Assembly: GCF_000012725.1 (NCBI RefSeq)
Contig: NC_007406.1
Location: 2,880,001 to 2,944,000, forward strand
Reading direction: 5' to 3'
Length of the DNA: 64,000 bases
Origin: Nitrobacter winogradskyi Nb-255
GTDB lineage: Bacteria > Pseudomonadota > Alphaproteobacteria > Rhizobiales > Xanthobacteraceae
Within the stretch, counting starts at the first letter, position 1, and each line of letters begins with the position of its first letter. The notes beneath the pieces were generated by a model. The model was not told the origin of the DNA. It made no database searches and worked only from the letters and a program-made list of their open reading frames with translations. Below are positions 8,350 through 17,130 of the stretch, in pieces. Position numbers and translations under genes: made by a program.

Positions 8350-9957
8350 GTGAATAATCTGATGATCGCGCCGGTCGTGCTGCCGCTGTTTGCAGGCGCG
8401 ATCATGTTGGCTCTCGGAGGAGAGCAGCGACGCAACATCAGCGCCGCGCTCAATATCATCACGTCTTTCGCGCTGGTGGCGATCTCCATCATCCTGCTGC
8501 GCGCGGCCGATGTCGCCCCGACGGGCGTCGCCGGCGTCTATCGCCTGGGCGACTGGCCCGCGCCCTTCGCAATCGTGCTCGTGGTGGACCGGCTGGCGAC
8601 GCTCATGCTGCTGCTGACCAGCCTGCTCGCCGCCGCAGCGGCCGTATTCTCCCTGGCGCGCTGGCACCGCGCGGGAGTGCTATTCCATCCCCTGTTTCAG
8701 TTCATGCTGATGGGAATCAACGGCGCCTTCCTCACCGGCGATCTCTTCAACCTGTTTGTTTTCATCGAGGTCCTGCTCGCGGCTTCCTATGGCCTGGCGC
8801 TGCATGGCTCGGGATCGGCACGGGTCAAGGCCGGGTTACACTACATCGCCGTCAACCTGGTGGCGTCGCTGCTGTTTCTGATCGGCGTCAGCCTGATCTA
8901 CGGCGTGACCGGCACGCTCAACATGGCGGATCTGGCCACCCGCATTCCGGCGATCGGCGCGCAGGACCGCGCGCTGCTGGAGGCGGGAGCCGGCATCCTG
9001 GGCATCGCGTTTCTCGTCAAGGCCGGGATGTGGCCGTTGTGCTTCTGGCTTCCCGGCACCTATGCGGCCGCGCCACCGCCGGTGGCGGCAATTTTCGCGG
9101 TGCTGACGAAGGTCGGCGCCTACATCATCATCCGGCTGTCGCTGCTGCTGTTCGGTGACGGCACGGGCGCATCGGCTCAATTCGGGGACCAGTTGCTGCT
9201 AATGGGCGGCATGGCGACGGTGGCGTTCGGCGCGATCGGAAGCCTCGCGTCGCAGGACATGGCGCGGCTCGCTTCCTTTTCAGTACTGGTGTCGTCAGGC
9301 ACGATACTCGCCACGATCGGCCTGGGACAGGTCGGCGTGACCGGAGCCGCCCTCTTCTACCTGATCAGTTCGACGCTCGGCCTGGGCGCGTTCTTTCTCC
9401 TGATCGAACTTGTCGAGCGCGACCGCGAACCGGGCGCCGACGTGCTTGCGGTGACCCGTGAACTCTACGGCGACGAGGATGACTCGGAGAATTCGCAGGA
9501 AACCGGAATCGCGATCCCGGCGACGATCGGCATCCTCGGCGTGGCTTTCATCAGTTGCGCCCTCGTCATCTCGGGCATGCCGCCGCTTTCCGGATTTGTC
9601 GCCAAATTCGCGATCCTGACGACCGCTCTCGGCTCTCCGGCGAACGAACTCCCGCTCGCGATATGGATCTTTCTTTTCCTGTTGATCGTTTCAGGATTGG
9701 CGGCGCTGATCGCCATGACGCGCGCCGGCATCCGGTCGTTCTGGGCTTCGCCCGACCGCACCATCCCCCGCGTCCGCCTGATCGAGATGGCGCCCGTTGC
9801 GGTCCTCCTGCTACTTTGCGCAATTCAGACGGTCGAGGCGGGTCCGATTATGCGATTCATGCAGGCGACGGCGCAATCGCTGCACGCGCCTCACCACTAT
9901 GTCCGGGGAGTTCTGGATTCCCCGGCCAAGCCCAGTGACTCACGGGGGCCGACATGA
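8350..9957 (+). CDS. mrpD: Mrp antiporter subunit D
   Basis: A 535-aa, roughly 14-helix membrane protein related to NuoM/NuoN. FNLFVFIEVLLAASYGL carries the key Glu, and the FLVKAGMWPLCFWLPG segment with LTKVGAYIIIRL carries the lysines of the proton path. A GTG start two bases after the mrpC stop is the most economical; an in-frame ATG lies four codons later. Typical family length. Confidence 0.92.
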   Translation: MNNLMIAPVVLPLFAGAIMLALGGEQRRNISAALNIITSFALVAISIILLRAADVAPTGVAGVYRLGDWPAPFAIVLVVDRLATLMLLLTSLLAAAAAVFSLARWHRAGVLFHPLFQFMLMGINGAFLTGDLFNLFVFIEVLLAASYGLALHGSGSARVKAGLHYIAVNLVASLLFLIGVSLIYGVTGTLNMADLATRIPAIGAQDRALLEAGAGILGIAFLVKAGMWPLCFWLPGTYAAAPPPVAAIFAVLTKVGAYIIIRLSLLLFGDGTGASAQFGDQLLLMGGMATVAFGAIGSLASQDMARLASFSVLVSSGTILATIGLGQVGVTGAALFYLISSTLGLGAFFLLIELVERDREPGADVLAVTRELYGDEDDSENSQETGIAIPATIGILGVAFISCALVISGMPPLSGFVAKFAILTTALGSPANELPLAIWIFLFLLIVSGLAALIAMTRAGIRSFWASPDRTIPRVRLIEMAPVAVLLLLCAIQTVEAGPIMRFMQATAQSLHAPHHYVRGVLDSPAKPSDSRGPT

Positions 9958-10442
9958 CGCGCCTCGTGCCGTTTCCCCTGGTCAGTCTCAGTCTTCTCGG
10001 GTTCTGGCTGCTGCTCAATGAAACACTTTCGCCGGGCCACATTCTTCTGGGCGGCGTGGTGGCCCTTATCGGCGGATGGGGGCTCGCGGCATTGCAGCCG
10101 CCGAAGGCGCGGCCACGGCGGCTGGGCGCGATCTTCCGCCTGGCGTTTCTCGTTTTCGTGGACATCGTGCGATCCAACGTCGCCGTCGCCCGCATCATTT
10201 TCGGACCCGAACGAAGGGAACGGACCGTGGGCTTCGTGGAGATCCCGCTTGAACTCCGTAACCCCTATGGGCTGGCGGCGCTGGCCTGCATCATCACGTC
10301 GACGCCGGGCACCCTGTGGGTGGACTTCAACGAAGCGAGCGGCATTCTGACCATCCATGTGCTTGATCTGGTCGACAAGGCCGAATGGGTGGACATCATA
10401 AAGGGACGTTACGAGCGGCGGCTGATGGAGATTTTCACATGA
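9954..10442 (+). CDS. mrpE: Mrp antiporter subunit E
   Basis: A 162-aa MnhE-family membrane protein. Its ATG overlaps the mrpD stop (ATGA). The N-terminal helices are followed by a cytoplasmic tail with GTLWVDFNEASGILTIHVLD, typical of MrpE. It belongs to the antiporter complex encoded by the surrounding genes. Confidence 0.92.
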   Translation: MTRLVPFPLVSLSLLGFWLLLNETLSPGHILLGGVVALIGGWGLAALQPPKARPRRLGAIFRLAFLVFVDIVRSNVAVARIIFGPERRERTVGFVEIPLELRNPYGLAALACIITSTPGTLWVDFNEASGILTIHVLDLVDKAEWVDIIKGRYERRLMEIFT

Positions 10443-10717
10443 GCATGATGCTTGCCTGGTCGATCACCACGGCACAGATCCTGCTGGGCTGCGCGATGGC
10501 GTGCGCCGCCTTCCGCATCCTCCGTGGGCCACGGGCGCAGGATCGCGTCGTCGGATTCGACAGCCTGTATGTGAACGCGATGCTGCTAGTTCTCACCCTG
10601 GGCATCCGCACCGGAACGACGCTTTACTTCGAGGCGGCCCTGATCATTGCGCTGCTCGGCTTCGTCAGCACGGTGGCCCTCGCCAAATTCCTGCTTCGCG
10701 GGGAGGTCATCGAGTGA
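10439..10717 (+). CDS. mrpF: Mrp antiporter subunit F
   Basis: A 92-aa, three-helix MnhF protein with the family motif RGPRAQDRVVGFDSLYVN. It overlaps mrpE by four bases (ATGA), showing translational coupling. Confidence 0.92.
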   Translation: MSMMLAWSITTAQILLGCAMACAAFRILRGPRAQDRVVGFDSLYVNAMLLVLTLGIRTGTTLYFEAALIIALLGFVSTVALAKFLLRGEVIE

Positions 10718-11073
10718 ATGCGGCAGATGAACTTTCCGCGCTGCCCGCCGTCCTGACGGCGGTTTTCCTGGTCGGCGGAGCGGCGATCACCCTGATCGGC
10801 TCGTTAGGCCTGCTCACGCTCCGGAGCTTTTACGAACGGGTCCACGCGCCCACTTTGGGAACCACCCTGGGAACGGCCTGCATCGCCATCGCGTCGATGA
10901 TCTACTTCTCAGCGCTCGGAACGCGTCCGGTGCTGCATGAACTGCTCATCATTGTTCTTATCATCACGACGACCCCGATCGGCCTGATGATTCTGGTCAA
11001 TGCCGCCCTCGTTCGGGATAAATCCGAAAGCGACGGGGCACCCCAGCGAAAGGCAAAAGACGAGCAGCCCTGA
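10714..11073 (+). CDS. mrpG: Mrp antiporter subunit G
   Basis: A 119-aa MnhG protein, last of the operon, with three helices and the signature FYERVHAPTLGTTLG. The GTG start overlaps the mrpF stop (GTGA). The tail is Lys/Asp rich and cytoplasmic. Five bases after its stop begins a copy of the interspersed palindromic repeat. Confidence 0.9.
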   Translation: MNAADELSALPAVLTAVFLVGGAAITLIGSLGLLTLRSFYERVHAPTLGTTLGTACIAIASMIYFSALGTRPVLHELLIIVLIITTTPIGLMILVNAALVRDKSESDGAPQRKAKDEQP

Positions 11074-11077
11074 TGTC

Positions 11078-11140
11078 CTATAGCGTTCTCGAAAGAAGCA
11101 TGTCCTCGGGCTTGACCCGAGAATGGATCACCTGTTCGCG
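11078..11140. repeat. Family-A palindromic repeat, copy 1 (partial)
   Basis: Contains CTATAGCGTTCTCGAAAG, the inner palindrome TCCTCGGGCTTGACCCGAG and the CCTGTTCGCG part, in reverse orientation. It lies between convergent genes (mrpG and the gene ending at 11179), a position suited to a bidirectional terminator. Confidence 0.75.
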
Positions 11141-11178
11141 CGATGTCGCAGCCATTCCACCGCGGCCCGCCGTTGGAA

Positions 11179-11583
11179 TCAACCTGCACGGACGGCATAG
11201 AACGACGCCACCACCCCCGCCTGGCTGGCGCCATGCGGAATGGTGCGCACGACCGAACCGACGATCGCAGGCACTTCCAGCTGATCTGTACTATTCGGCC
11301 ACACCGGCACCAGCCAGCCGATGTAATCGTAGATCCATGGCTCGCCTCCGACGGTGCCCTTGCCCTGGAAGCGCACCTGCATGGGCGAACCGTAACCAAA
11401 ACTGCCGCGCAGATCGAGCGACCACCCGGATCCGCCGATGGTCCCTGAAAGCTCGGTTTCGGACCGCTCCACGATGGTCAGCGTCCCCGCGCCGAAGAGC
11501 AGGTCATTGGCGGGCTTGTTGAGGTTGGGATCGTTGAGGAAGCTGCGATAGCTCCAGTTTCCGACAAAGGGATTGCTCATCAT
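11179..11583 (-). CDS. Unknown small beta-rich protein downstream of multicopper oxidase
   Basis: A 134-aa protein with no signal peptide or membrane helix. Aromatic and glycine-rich strands (NWSYRSF, SGWSLDLRGSFGYG, GEPWIYDYIGWL, SFYAVR) suggest a small beta barrel, lipocalin- or avidin-like, but this is inference. GGAG precedes the start. It follows the multicopper oxidase gene by 33 bases on the same strand, so the two are probably co-transcribed. The family was not recognised. Confidence 0.7.
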   Translation of the reverse strand: MMSNPFVGNWSYRSFLNDPNLNKPANDLLFGAGTLTIVERSETELSGTIGGSGWSLDLRGSFGYGSPMQVRFQGKGTVGGEPWIYDYIGWLVPVWPNSTDQLEVPAIVGSVVRTIPHGASQAGVVASFYAVRAG

Positions 11584-11616
11584 CGTTCTCCGAATCTTCC
11601 GCGTGGATTGGCTCCT

Positions 11617-13728
11617 TCACTTGTGCCCCTTGTGACCCCCCACCCGCGCGTGTTCTCCCGACCGCGCCGCGTCGCCCTGCGCGGGGCTGTCCACCTGGTC
11701 GGGAAGCACGACGGCGACGTTCTGCATCATGCCTTGATCTTCATGATCGAGGATATGGCAATGCAGAACGTATTCGCCGATGTAGCGCTGGTAGCGGGTG
11801 CGGAGCTTGATCGTATAGATGCCGCCGGGAGCCGACGATGGAGGGATCAGGCTCTTGATCCACAGCGTGTCCTTCCAGACTCCCTTGAGTCCGGGATATT
11901 GCGGATCGGGGGGCGTGCCGCCGGCGTCGTCGATCGCGCCCGCGGCGCTGACGTCCTTGCCGTTGGGATCAAGGATCGAGACGATCTGAAACGGGTTGAC
12001 GTGAATATGGAAAGGATGGCTGACGAAATGCGACTGCAGCACCCATTCCTGCGCCTTGCCGAGCGGCAATGAGCGGTCGATGCGAGCCGGATCGTAGGGC
12101 TTCACGTCAGCCGTGTTCAGCGTGTTGCCGACTTCGAACTTCACGTCGGAGCCGGACGTGTCGATGAAGAAGGTCAGTTCCTGCGTCCCATTACCCCTCA
12201 CCTCTTCGTCGGCGATGTCGGGATGCGGCGTGAAGCTGGAGAGTTTCGTACCATTCTTGAGGTCCGCGATCACCGTCTGCTTGACATCATCCGGCATGTT
12301 GGCTTCGGCCAGCGCCAGCAGCTTGCCGGTGATGTGGGATTGAATGTCCTTGACCGGCGTTCCCGCGGCCACGTCCACCACCGCCAGCAGCCGCGGACCG
12401 ACATCCAGTCCGTTGACCACGCCTGATTTCGGCGCCGATGCGTCGATCACGCAGTATCGTCCGGCGTCAGGGAACGCGACAAGCGCATCGAACCGATAGC
12501 CTGGCTGGAAAGTCGCGAGTTCGGTCATCTGTCCCGCACCCATCGTCAGACCGTCCGCCGCGACCAGCATGTAGGGGACCGGCGTGGCGCCGCATGTATC
12601 CTTGATGAAATCGGCGGCAGCGCCTGCCTTCAAAAGGGTTTTCGTACCCGGCTTCAGCTTGCCGTCACGCACCTTGAAAAACTGCAGACTGATGGTGTCG
12701 CGCACGCCGGCATGGATCATGCGCCAGCGCTCGATCTCGCCCTGCTTCGCCTTGAGCGGATTGTCGGGATTGAAGACCAGCCCGTTGAGCGAGGTATAGC
12801 GGCCTGAGGCAGGCCAGGTCCCCGGACCGAACTGATCGTAGCCCTCGATGCCGCCGACATCGCCCGGATCACAGATGTACCGGCCGTCGGCGTCCTGCTT
12901 GATCGGGCCGAGTTCGCCCGGCTTGGGCGCGGGCCCGCGGCAGGCATACTGGATCTGCTGCATCACCAGCACCCGCTCCGGAATGGCCGACCTCGGGATC
13001 AGCGTATCGAGATCACCATGCGCGGTTGGCGACGGCGGGCGATCACCGCGAATGATCAGGGCGCCCGCCATGCCGCTGGAGACCTGCAGCGCGGTCGAGC
13101 CATGACGGTGGGTGTGATACCAGAAGGTGCCGGACGGGTGATCCGAGGGGATATTGTATTCGTAGGTGAACCGCGTTTGCGGATTGATCGACAGCAAGAC
13201 GTTGTCGCTGTTGCCGGTCGGGCTTACCCACAGTCCGTGGGTATGGAGATTGGTGCCGTTGAAGCAATGCGGAATATCAGGCATCTGCGCCCCCGGCATG
13301 CAGCCGGGATCACCGGGTTGCGGACCCGCGGGCAACGTGTTGTCGAGGGTGATGCGCACCGTATCGCCGGGAATTGCCTCAATCGTCGGCGAAACAAATG
13401 GATCGTTCGGGTTGACGCCTTTTCCGGTGTAACCCCGCAAACGAACCTTGTCGTATCCGTCCTTCGACGGATTATAGATCTGACTGTCGATATATTCGAT
13501 CTTGAGATCGAGTTGGCGGTCACCGCGTACAGGCTCCGCGCTTCCGGGCGCTGGCGCGGCGGGAGCCAGTTTCTTGAACGCCGGCTTGGCGATCGGCGCC
13601 CGCTCGTCCTGCAGCACCGGAGGATTGTTGATCTCGGCCGCGGCGGGAATTGCCCCGGCAATTGCTACGCCCCCGACAAAGGCACCCGCCAGATACCCGG
13701 CGCGCGCCAAAGATCCGCCACGCGACAT
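11617..13728 (-). CDS. Large three-domain periplasmic multicopper oxidase
   Basis: A 703-aa exported protein. A signal peptide (hydrophobic AGYLAGAFVGGVAIAGA) precedes three cupredoxin regions. All copper motifs are present: NLHTHGLW, FWYHTHRHG, HPFHIHVNPF and HCHILDHEDQGMMQ, the last carrying the type-1 Cys and His. Large insertions make it longer than typical laccases (about 500 aa). The start at 13728 is chosen because GGAGGGG lies four bases upstream; a reading from 13794 lacks a signal at its N-terminus. Related proteins oxidise bilirubin, phenols or Cu/Mn ions; the substrate cannot be told here. It forms a probable two-gene unit with the unknown 134-aa protein. Confidence 0.87.
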   Translation of the reverse strand: MSRGGSLARAGYLAGAFVGGVAIAGAIPAAAEINNPPVLQDERAPIAKPAFKKLAPAAPAPGSAEPVRGDRQLDLKIEYIDSQIYNPSKDGYDKVRLRGYTGKGVNPNDPFVSPTIEAIPGDTVRITLDNTLPAGPQPGDPGCMPGAQMPDIPHCFNGTNLHTHGLWVSPTGNSDNVLLSINPQTRFTYEYNIPSDHPSGTFWYHTHRHGSTALQVSSGMAGALIIRGDRPPSPTAHGDLDTLIPRSAIPERVLVMQQIQYACRGPAPKPGELGPIKQDADGRYICDPGDVGGIEGYDQFGPGTWPASGRYTSLNGLVFNPDNPLKAKQGEIERWRMIHAGVRDTISLQFFKVRDGKLKPGTKTLLKAGAAADFIKDTCGATPVPYMLVAADGLTMGAGQMTELATFQPGYRFDALVAFPDAGRYCVIDASAPKSGVVNGLDVGPRLLAVVDVAAGTPVKDIQSHITGKLLALAEANMPDDVKQTVIADLKNGTKLSSFTPHPDIADEEVRGNGTQELTFFIDTSGSDVKFEVGNTLNTADVKPYDPARIDRSLPLGKAQEWVLQSHFVSHPFHIHVNPFQIVSILDPNGKDVSAAGAIDDAGGTPPDPQYPGLKGVWKDTLWIKSLIPPSSAPGGIYTIKLRTRYQRYIGEYVLHCHILDHEDQGMMQNVAVVLPDQVDSPAQGDAARSGEHARVGGHKGHK

Positions 13729-14057
13729 GCGACCCCCTCCAATTGCTCCGGCTTGAAAAAGCTCCCCGCCTTCCGCAAGTATAATGCGCCACATATATGG
13801 CCGTGTCGAGCATTTGATGAGGAAAACGATAGGATATACTACGTATATATAGTATAATAAGTTTATTTACTTATTTTCACTGACTTTCTTATTATTTGAA
13901 GGGTCTGAAGCCATCCCCTGCCGTTAAACCGCGGGTTTTGATTCAAATGGAGCACCTCCGCGGGCGTGACCCGAGTATGGGGAATATCGCGTCGCGTGCG
14001 GGGTCTCAGAACAAGAATCTCATGCTTCGCTTCACTCGATCAGAAGCGAACCTATTT
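13729..14057. other. AT-rich promoter region upstream of multicopper oxidase
   Basis: The 13800-13895 segment is strikingly AT-rich (runs such as ATATATAGTATAATAAG) in a high-GC genome and lies 75-165 bases upstream of the oxidase start, so it probably carries its promoter. From 13930 to 14050 there are fragments resembling the family-A repeat (GCTTCGCTTCACTCGATCAGAAGCGAA). No gene is convincing here. Confidence 0.4.
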
Positions 14058-14276
14058 TCAGGAGGCGTCGGTCGGGAACTTGCCGTCGAATTGCAACTCA
14101 ACCTCCTCGTTGACTTGCTTGACGTAAAGACCCCGCCGCGAGGCATCAACGTCCCGATAATCCGAGGCGGGAATGTTCGTAATCAGACCCGAACGCAGCG
14201 CCCGTCGCCATGCCTCAAGCTCGGTCGGGGCAGCCGCACCGATGCATTGATTCTGATAGAATAAAGCGTATGCCAT
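14058..14276 (-). CDS. Small conserved-type hypothetical protein
   Basis: A 72-aa soluble protein of unknown function, beginning MAYALFYQNQCIGAAAPTE. A good ribosome site (AAGAAGGAAC) precedes the ATG. No motif is recognised. Codon usage looks like its neighbours. It could be transcribed on its own, as it is 120 bases from the SDR gene upstream on the same strand. Confidence 0.6.
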   Translation of the reverse strand: MAYALFYQNQCIGAAAPTELEAWRRALRSGLITNIPASDYRDVDASRRGLYVKQVNEEVELQFDGKFPTDAS

Positions 14277-14396
14277 TGTTCCTTCTTCCTCTCATATGGG
14301 ACTATCAACGTGGCGCAACCTTCAACGTGACGGAAGGCAAATTGTCCCCTCGCCACGCCGCCTGCTCATTCACTTTCAGATGAAGCGTTTGCGCTT

Positions 14397-15257
14397 TCAG
14401 ATGAAAGGTCTACCCCCGGTCACCGCCACGGTGGTGCCGGACGTATAGCTCGAGAGCGGATCGGCCAGCATGACATAGGCGGTCGCCAGTTCGGCGGGCT
14501 GCCCGGGGCGCTTCATCGGAACCTGCTTGCCGAAGTCGGTCACGACCTCCTCGGGCATGGTGGAGGGAATCAACGGGGTCCAGACGGGGCCGGGAGCAAC
14601 AGCATTCACGCGGATGGATTTTTCGGCGAGCATCTGCGCCAGCCCACCCGTAAAGTTCTGGATGGCGCCTTTCGTCGTGGCATAAGCGAGCAGGATCGGA
14701 TTGGGCATATCGGAGTTGATGGACGTCGTGTTGATGATCGCGCTGCCTGGTTTGAGGTGGGGCACCGCCGCCTTGGTCAGATAGAACATCGCGTGAATGT
14801 TGACCTCGAAGGTCATTCGCCACTCATCGTCGCTGATGTCCCCGATCTCCCTGAACGTCGCCTGATGCGCCGCGTTGTTGACGACGATATCGAGACCTCC
14901 AAGCTCGTCCACGGCGCGTCGAACGATCGCCCGGCAATGGTCGGGGTCGCTGATATCGCCGGCCACGAGGGCGGCCTTGCGCCCCTCCTTCTCGATCAAT
15001 GATCTCACCTCCTGGGCGTCCTCGCTCTCGTTCAGATAGGCGATGAGAATGTCCGCGCCCTCGCGCGCGAAAGCGATGGCGACGGCCCGGCCGATACCGC
15101 TATCGCCGCCCGTAATGATCGCTCTCAATCCCCGCAGCCTGCCCGAACCCCTGTAGCTGCTCTCGCCATGGTCCGGCCGTGGTTCCATCCTTGCCGTCGT
15201 GCCTGGCATGGGCTGCTTCTGGGTGGCAAACGGTGGCGCGGGATGGTCTGACGACAT
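14397..15257 (-). CDS. SDR-family oxidoreductase (YghA/general stress protein 39 type)
   Basis: A 286-aa classical short-chain dehydrogenase. It has the nucleotide-binding GGDSGIGRAVA (about 50-60), NNAA and the catalytic YATTK, with the upstream Ser in TTSINS. An N-terminal extension of about 40 residues rich in Pro and His (QKQPMPG) is typical of the YghA/YdaD stress subgroup. GGAG precedes the start. A candidate EcfG-type promoter lies about 165 bases upstream. The substrate is unknown; members are general-stress proteins acting on aldehydes or alcohols. Confidence 0.88.
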   Translation of the reverse strand: MSSDHPAPPFATQKQPMPGTTARMEPRPDHGESSYRGSGRLRGLRAIITGGDSGIGRAVAIAFAREGADILIAYLNESEDAQEVRSLIEKEGRKAALVAGDISDPDHCRAIVRRAVDELGGLDIVVNNAAHQATFREIGDISDDEWRMTFEVNIHAMFYLTKAAVPHLKPGSAIINTTSINSDMPNPILLAYATTKGAIQNFTGGLAQMLAEKSIRVNAVAPGPVWTPLIPSTMPEEVVTDFGKQVPMKRPGQPAELATAYVMLADPLSSYTSGTTVAVTGGRPFI

Positions 15258-15420
15258 GAGCGGTCTCCTGTTTGCGCGGCGATCCCATCGCCAATGGCAG
15301 CCGGGCCTGACGAATTCCTCCTATGCGATCGCGTCGCAAGGCGTCAGCGAACGTGTACGAAGGAAGTGTACGAAGGGATGAACTGCTGAAACTTCCTCAC
15401 TTGAAGGCTTGGTCTCTGCC

Positions 15421-15445
15421 AACACGCCAGAACACGGGCCGTTCC
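15421..15445 (-). promoter_or_regulatory. Candidate EcfG-type promoter for the SDR gene
   Basis: On the minus strand GGAAC is followed after 16 bases by TGTT, close to the alphaproteobacterial general-stress consensus GGAAC-N16-CGTT. It reads toward the stress-type SDR gene. The 448-bp gap 15258-15705 has no other gene; it also contains a tandem GTGTACGAAGG pair near 15353-15378. Confidence 0.35.
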
Positions 15446-15580
15446 AATGTCAACGCGTTACCGGGCCGCAAACCGGGCCATTGGAAAGCTCGGGATAGCG
15501 TATCGTCCGGCAAGGATTTAAGCGAACGATGCAGAGAGGCTTCGGGTATGCCGAGCGCGAACTGCATAGAACCTTTCCCG

Positions 15581-15605
15581 GGAACCGTCGCGTCGAGCGG
15601 TCGTT
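15581..15605 (+). promoter_or_regulatory. Candidate EcfG-type promoter for the cysteine hydrolase/YciE genes
   Basis: GGAAC and CGTT separated by exactly 16 bases, 101 bases upstream of the cysteine hydrolase start. The match to the sigma-EcfG consensus is complete. The downstream YciE-like gene is a typical stress gene, which fits. Confidence 0.5.
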
Positions 15606-15705
15606 GAGGACTCGCCGCCCTCGCTCATGGACCATCAGGACATTATCGTGACCTTTATGCCCCCGTCAGGTTGGGCGCTCTCCTTGTTCCGCCACGGGTG
15701 CTGAA

Positions 15706-16314
15706 ATGGGAAAGCTTAAAGCCGCTCCGGGACCTCACAGCATCCACCTCTGCATCGACATGCAGCGGCTCTTCGACGAAGGGGGTCCCTGGCCCGCTCC
15801 ATGGATGGCGCGGGTTCTGCCGACCGTCGAGCGGCTTGTCACGCACGCCCCCGAACGCACGGTCTTCACCCGGTTCATTCCGCCGCAGAAGCCTGAGAAA
15901 GCAACGGGCATGTGGCGCGCCTATTACGCGAAATGGCCGCGGGTTACCCGCAACGTGATGGACCTGTCGTTGCTGCGGCTGGTTCCTGAGCTTGAAACTT
16001 TCGCTCCCCCCGCGCATGTGATCGACAAGCCCGCTTACTCCGCCTTCACGGCCAGCGCGCTTCAATCTTACCTGGCCGAGATGGGCGTCGATACGCTGCT
16101 CATTACAGGATCTGAAACCGACGTCTGCGTTCTCGCGACCGTTCTGAGCGCCGTGGATCTCGGCTATCGCACCATCGTGGTGAAGGACGGCCTTTGCAGT
16201 TCCTCCGACGAGACGCATGACGCGTCGCTGCGGCTTTACGCCCAGCGCTTCAACGTCCAGGTGGAGTTGACCGACGCCGCGGAGCTGATCGATAGCTGGC
16301 GGCCGGATCCGTAG
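15706..16314 (+). CDS. Cysteine hydrolase, isochorismatase family
   Basis: A 202-aa cytoplasmic protein of the isochorismatase-like (nicotinamidase) fold. The catalytic triad is visible as Asp in LCIDMQ, Lys in VIDKPAYSAF and Cys in TGSETDVCVLA, the last with the expected DVCV context. The substrate (an amide or enol ether) cannot be read from the sequence. Two tight copies of family hydrolases in stress regions are often near YciE-like genes; here that gene follows 65 bases downstream. Confidence 0.85.
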   Translation: MGKLKAAPGPHSIHLCIDMQRLFDEGGPWPAPWMARVLPTVERLVTHAPERTVFTRFIPPQKPEKATGMWRAYYAKWPRVTRNVMDLSLLRLVPELETFAPPAHVIDKPAYSAFTASALQSYLAEMGVDTLLITGSETDVCVLATVLSAVDLGYRTIVVKDGLCSSSDETHDASLRLYAQRFNVQVELTDAAELIDSWRPDP

Positions 16315-16379
16315 ACCAAGACAAGGAACTTCGCCTCGAATCGGCGATTATTGGAAGACCTCATGCAAGGGAGCTTCCG

Positions 16380-16877
16380 ATGAGCAAGCAGAAACGGCTT
16401 CAAGACCTTTTTCACGACACCCTGAAGGACATCTACTTCGCGGAGAAGAAAATCCTGAGTGCGCTGCCAAAAATGGCGAAGGCCGCGCAAAGTGACGAAC
16501 TCCGAGCCGCCTTCGAAAAGCACGTTGATGAGACCGAAGGCCAGATCGAGCGGCTCGAACAGGTGTTCGAGGAAATCGAGGCGAGACCGCAGGGAAAAAC
16601 CTGCGACGCCATCCTCGGTATTATCGAAGAGGGGAAGGAGATCATGTCCGAGTACAAGGGCTCGCCGGCGCTGGACGCAGGACTGCTCGCGGCGGCTCAA
16701 GCGGTTGAGCACTATGAAATATCGCGCTATGGCACGCTGATCGCGTGGGCCAACCAGCTCGGATTCAGCAACTCCGCCAAACTCCTCAAGCAGACTCTGG
16801 TGGAAGAGAAGAAGACCGATGAAGCCCTGGTAACGCTCGCTGAGAATATCGTCAACATCGAAGCGGAAGCGGCATAG
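16380..16877 (+). CDS. YciE/YciF-type ferritin-like protein (DUF892)
   Basis: A 165-aa all-helical protein of the DUF892 family. It carries repeated ExxH/Glu positions of a ferritin-like di-iron four-helix bundle (YFAEKKI, FEKHVDETEGQIERLE, AVEHYEISRYGT). Members are stress-induced and of uncertain chemistry. A ribosome site lies just before the ATG (GGGAGCTTCCG). It probably shares a transcript with the upstream hydrolase. Confidence 0.88.
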   Translation: MSKQKRLQDLFHDTLKDIYFAEKKILSALPKMAKAAQSDELRAAFEKHVDETEGQIERLEQVFEEIEARPQGKTCDAILGIIEEGKEIMSEYKGSPALDAGLLAAAQAVEHYEISRYGTLIAWANQLGFSNSAKLLKQTLVEEKKTDEALVTLAENIVNIEAEAA

Positions 16878-17130
16878 AACTCCACGACAGCCAAGCTGTT
16901 CCAAAAGCCATTACCGAAAGGTGATGGCTTCTTCTTTTCCGGAACTCGCATCGAACATCGTGAGCGAAATCTTTCGCCTGAAGAAGCTCAAAGCGAAGAA
17001 CATCCGGACCTATCTAGCCGGAAGCGGAAAGACACTCTCGCCCGAAAGATTCGAAACTGTCCGTCGTCAGATGAATTGAGACTGTTCCGGGGTCACGGGA
17101 ACGGAGGTTCTGGCTCATCTGGGTTTGAGG

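Noticed and set aside
16321-16352. Possible EcfG promoter before the yciE-like gene (GGAAC near 16334)
   Set aside because: The -10 position reads GATT/ATTA rather than CGTT, so the match is too weak.
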